Part shown: piece by piece, positions 61,776 to 64,000 of the stretch
Position numbering within the stretch: position 1 is the stretch's first letter
How the letters are laid out: the number at the start of each line of letters is the position of its first letter
NCBI GenBank assembly: GCA_002633025.1
Contig: NMRB01000085.1
Coordinates: forward strand, 351,614-415,613
Direction: 5' to 3'
Source of the DNA: Notospermus geniculatus
Lineage: Eukaryota; Nemertea; Pilidiophora; Heteronemertea; Lineidae
DNA: 64,000 nt
Notes under the pieces: model-generated
The model's input: the letters and a program-made list of their open reading frames with translations, nothing else
The model's database searches: none
Told to the model about the DNA's origin: nothing
Program-made: the position numbers and the translations under genes

Positions 61776-62271
61776 ATTTTACCGTAGTCTGGACGCAGAA
61801 CGAAAAAGTGGGACATTTTGGATAATAGCAATTTTTTGCATTTTTTATACCGGTACATGTATCTCCAAATGACAGAGATTCAGAATCCGCCGGGTGCCAC
61901 TCTGGCACCCTTGAGCGTTTTGAGAAATCCTGTTTGAAACTCAGGACCCCTCTCAGGACACTGTCGTTGTCATTGGACCCAAGAACTGAGCTTTGTACAG
62001 GAGAATGGGACCCGACGTACAGATAACTTTTGAATGGTGGGATTTACACCCCATTTAAATGTATTACTATAAGACGACGGGGCTTTCCAGGTAGAGCTGG
62101 TCCGGATAGAAGAACGAGCAGCAACGTCATTGATGAGATTCCTTTATTTGGCAGCCAGAACGTGGCTAGCAGCTGGGTCCTGAGCCAGGGGATCACTCCA
62201 GAACAAGCCCCAACTGCCAGCATAGGCCTATATACCCTACATAGGCCTATATACCGTAGAATCACCTCTCT

Positions 62272-63202
62272 CCGGTCACTTCATTATAAACTTCGAAGTT
62301 CAATGGGAAACACCTTTGTCATGATTATGCATGAGCATAGCCCCGGATTACTGACCGCACAATAGAACTCTATTTGTATCGGCGTGACTTCGCGTTGACG
62401 AGACAACGATTCCCGCATGATCAATTCACCAACGTCCGAAAGTCAATAACAATACGCTACCCTCACAGTCATTGAAACCGACACAGCGGAGTCATCGCCA
62501 CAGTGGCATGACTTCAACAGGGACTGCATGGCGAACTGTCATTGGTCGCTCACGAAAAGGGGCACGAACAGCCAATGAATAATCAGTGGCCTTGCATATC
62601 TGACACTGACCGGAGAAAGGTGATTCTACGGTATATCTATACATGTATAATAGTAGTGTGAAGCACAGCTGGTACATGCATAAAAACAAAAAGGGGTTTG
62701 AAGTACCTCTATGTAAAATTTGTATTGTAACGCCCTTATATTATTGTTGTATGTCATTTTTATAAGCCATTTCATCCGGGGCTATGCTCATGCATAATCA
62801 TGACGAAGGTGTTTCCCATTGAACTTCGAAGTTTATAATGAAGTGACCGGAGTTGAAATGGAGTTCAACCGGAGTTGAATCTAAAATGTCTAATTACTAG
62901 ACTGGGCAGATGTTGCCCTCGGTGATGTGGCCAAAAGTATTATCTAATATACATTTATCCATCGATGTGGCATGTAGCCTTGTGCCAGCATGGCCACGAG
63001 GGCAACATCTGCCCAGTCTAGTAATTAGATATCAACACGTATAATAAGTTGCACCAGCTTGCCTACCAAATTAAAGATACTTCGTTACACTCTTCCCCCC
63101 TACGGAAGATTTCAACTCCGGTTGAAATGGCTTATAAAAATGACATACAACAATATAAGGGCATTACAATACAAATTTTACATAGAGGTACTTCAACCCC
63201 CT
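62272..63202. mobile_element. Nested foldback structure with three inverted-repeat pairs
   Basis: Pair 1: 62272-62346 with 62776-62850. Pair 2: about 62694-62778 with about 63117-63202. Pair 3: 62889-62921 with 62997-63029. Arms are 33-85 bases and nearly perfect. GGTTGAA/TTCAACTCCGG words lie at several joints. This looks like foldback transposons inserted into one another. No coding. Confidence 0.7.
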
Positions 63203-63203
63203 T

Positions 63204-63497
63204 CAGGCGCGGATCCAGGATTTTTGGCAGAGGGGGGGGTCAGGGCCGCCAAGGGCGGTCGTTGCAGGCGGACGTCGACGATGCCGGCGTAGACGGGAGA
63301 TCTGGGGGTCTCCCCCAGAACATTTTGAAATCTAGAAGGCCGTAGACGCGATTTCCTGGCATCTCAGTATCAAAATAGGAGCTTTTTTGCGGATTTTTTG
63401 CTTACTGTCGCAAATTATTGAAGAAAAAAAACAACTGGTGGTGGCGAGCAGGGGGGGGGTCACGACCCCCAAAACCCCCCCTCTGGATCCGCGCCTG
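63204..63497. mobile_element. CAGG-GCGGATC MITE, 5-bp TSD (CCCTT)
   Basis: Ends CAGGCGCGGATCCAGG and CTGGATCCGCGCCTG, flanked by CCCTT (63199-63203 and 63498-63502). It contains G-runs and an AGGCGGACGTCGACG stretch. Lies upstream of the visible FBF1-like exons. Confidence 0.7.
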
Positions 63498-64000
63498 CCC
63501 TTTTTTAAAAAAAATAAAATTAACCAATTTCATATTATGATAAATGAGTAAATGAGTATGTCCATGACAGTCCACCACATTATTATAAGAAGTCCTTGAT
63601 TCACCAATCCAACATCTCTAATGAAAAGAACTAGAGATAACATATTTGAAGTCCGATCGGGTTGAAATTTGGTGCATTTGTGCAGGGTGCCTAGACGCAA
63701 GGGCCCGACGCGCCGCGTAGCGGCCAACAGCGAAGCTAGCCAAAGACTTGTCACGGGTCAGTCAATAGAATTGGACTTATAGGTGAAATGCGCCTAATGT
63801 TCAGATGGAATATATCGGACGGTTGGTTTAACGCTTTTAGTGGCTGTGAACGTAGATGGGTACATTATGTAGCGATATACTGACAGATTTGCTGGGGACT
63901 TGCTCTGTGGATGTTGTGAAATGCGATTTTTGTAAGATTATTCTGATTTGTGACGTCATTTCTATTATCATAAAAATATGTTGAGCAGCTGGGATGTATT

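Overview
Eukaryotic (animal) genomic DNA: AT-rich, intron-rich and dense in small inverted-repeat transposons, with very frequent TAGGCCTA and ACATGTA words and a tRNA-derived SINE. The gene content and repeat style suggest a marine invertebrate, probably a deuterostome (echinoderm, hemichordate or cephalochordate); the species cannot be fixed from the sequence. Three protein-coding genes were reconstructed by joining exons whose splice phases agree.

(1) 4.0-14.4 kb, minus strand: a ZCCHC24-like zinc-knuckle gene. Exon 1 is at 14226-14399, exon 2 (CCHC knuckle) is present twice (11976-12155 and 8978-9157) through a ~2.7-3.0 kb tandem duplication, exon 3 is at 7454-7620 and carries an apparent 2-base insertion, and the last exon is also present twice (6198-6311 and 4014-4127). 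(2) 20.3-38.0 kb, plus strand: a complete four-exon Rolling stone (rost)-like multi-pass membrane protein of 314 residues; its 3' flank is partly duplicated at 40.6-42.1 kb. (3) 56.6-61.0 kb, minus strand: eight consecutive, phase-matched exons (483 codons) of a Fas-binding factor 1 (FBF1)-like coiled-coil protein of the centriole distal appendages; both ends of that gene lie outside what I can see. Genes 1 and 2 are divergent across a 5.9 kb repeat-rich interval; genes 2 and 3 are convergent across ~18.6 kb with no recognised gene. There is no sign of an operon or shared pathway.

The rest is mostly non-autonomous DNA transposons. By reading termini and target-site duplications (TSDs) I separate: elements ending CAG...CTG with 5-bp TSDs (hAT-like), elements with 9-bp TSDs (Mutator-like), GGCC/GGG-ended elements with 3-bp TSDs (PIF/Harbinger-like), and CAGT...ACTG elements flanked by TA (pogo/Tigger-like). 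Three insertions are directly dated by the duplications: one copy is filled and the other is the empty site (5238-6032, 11597-11906, 38082-38455). Introns and intergenic stretches otherwise show no coding signal. One 34-base N gap (53373-53406) and three single Ns (31652, 40182, 56622) are present.
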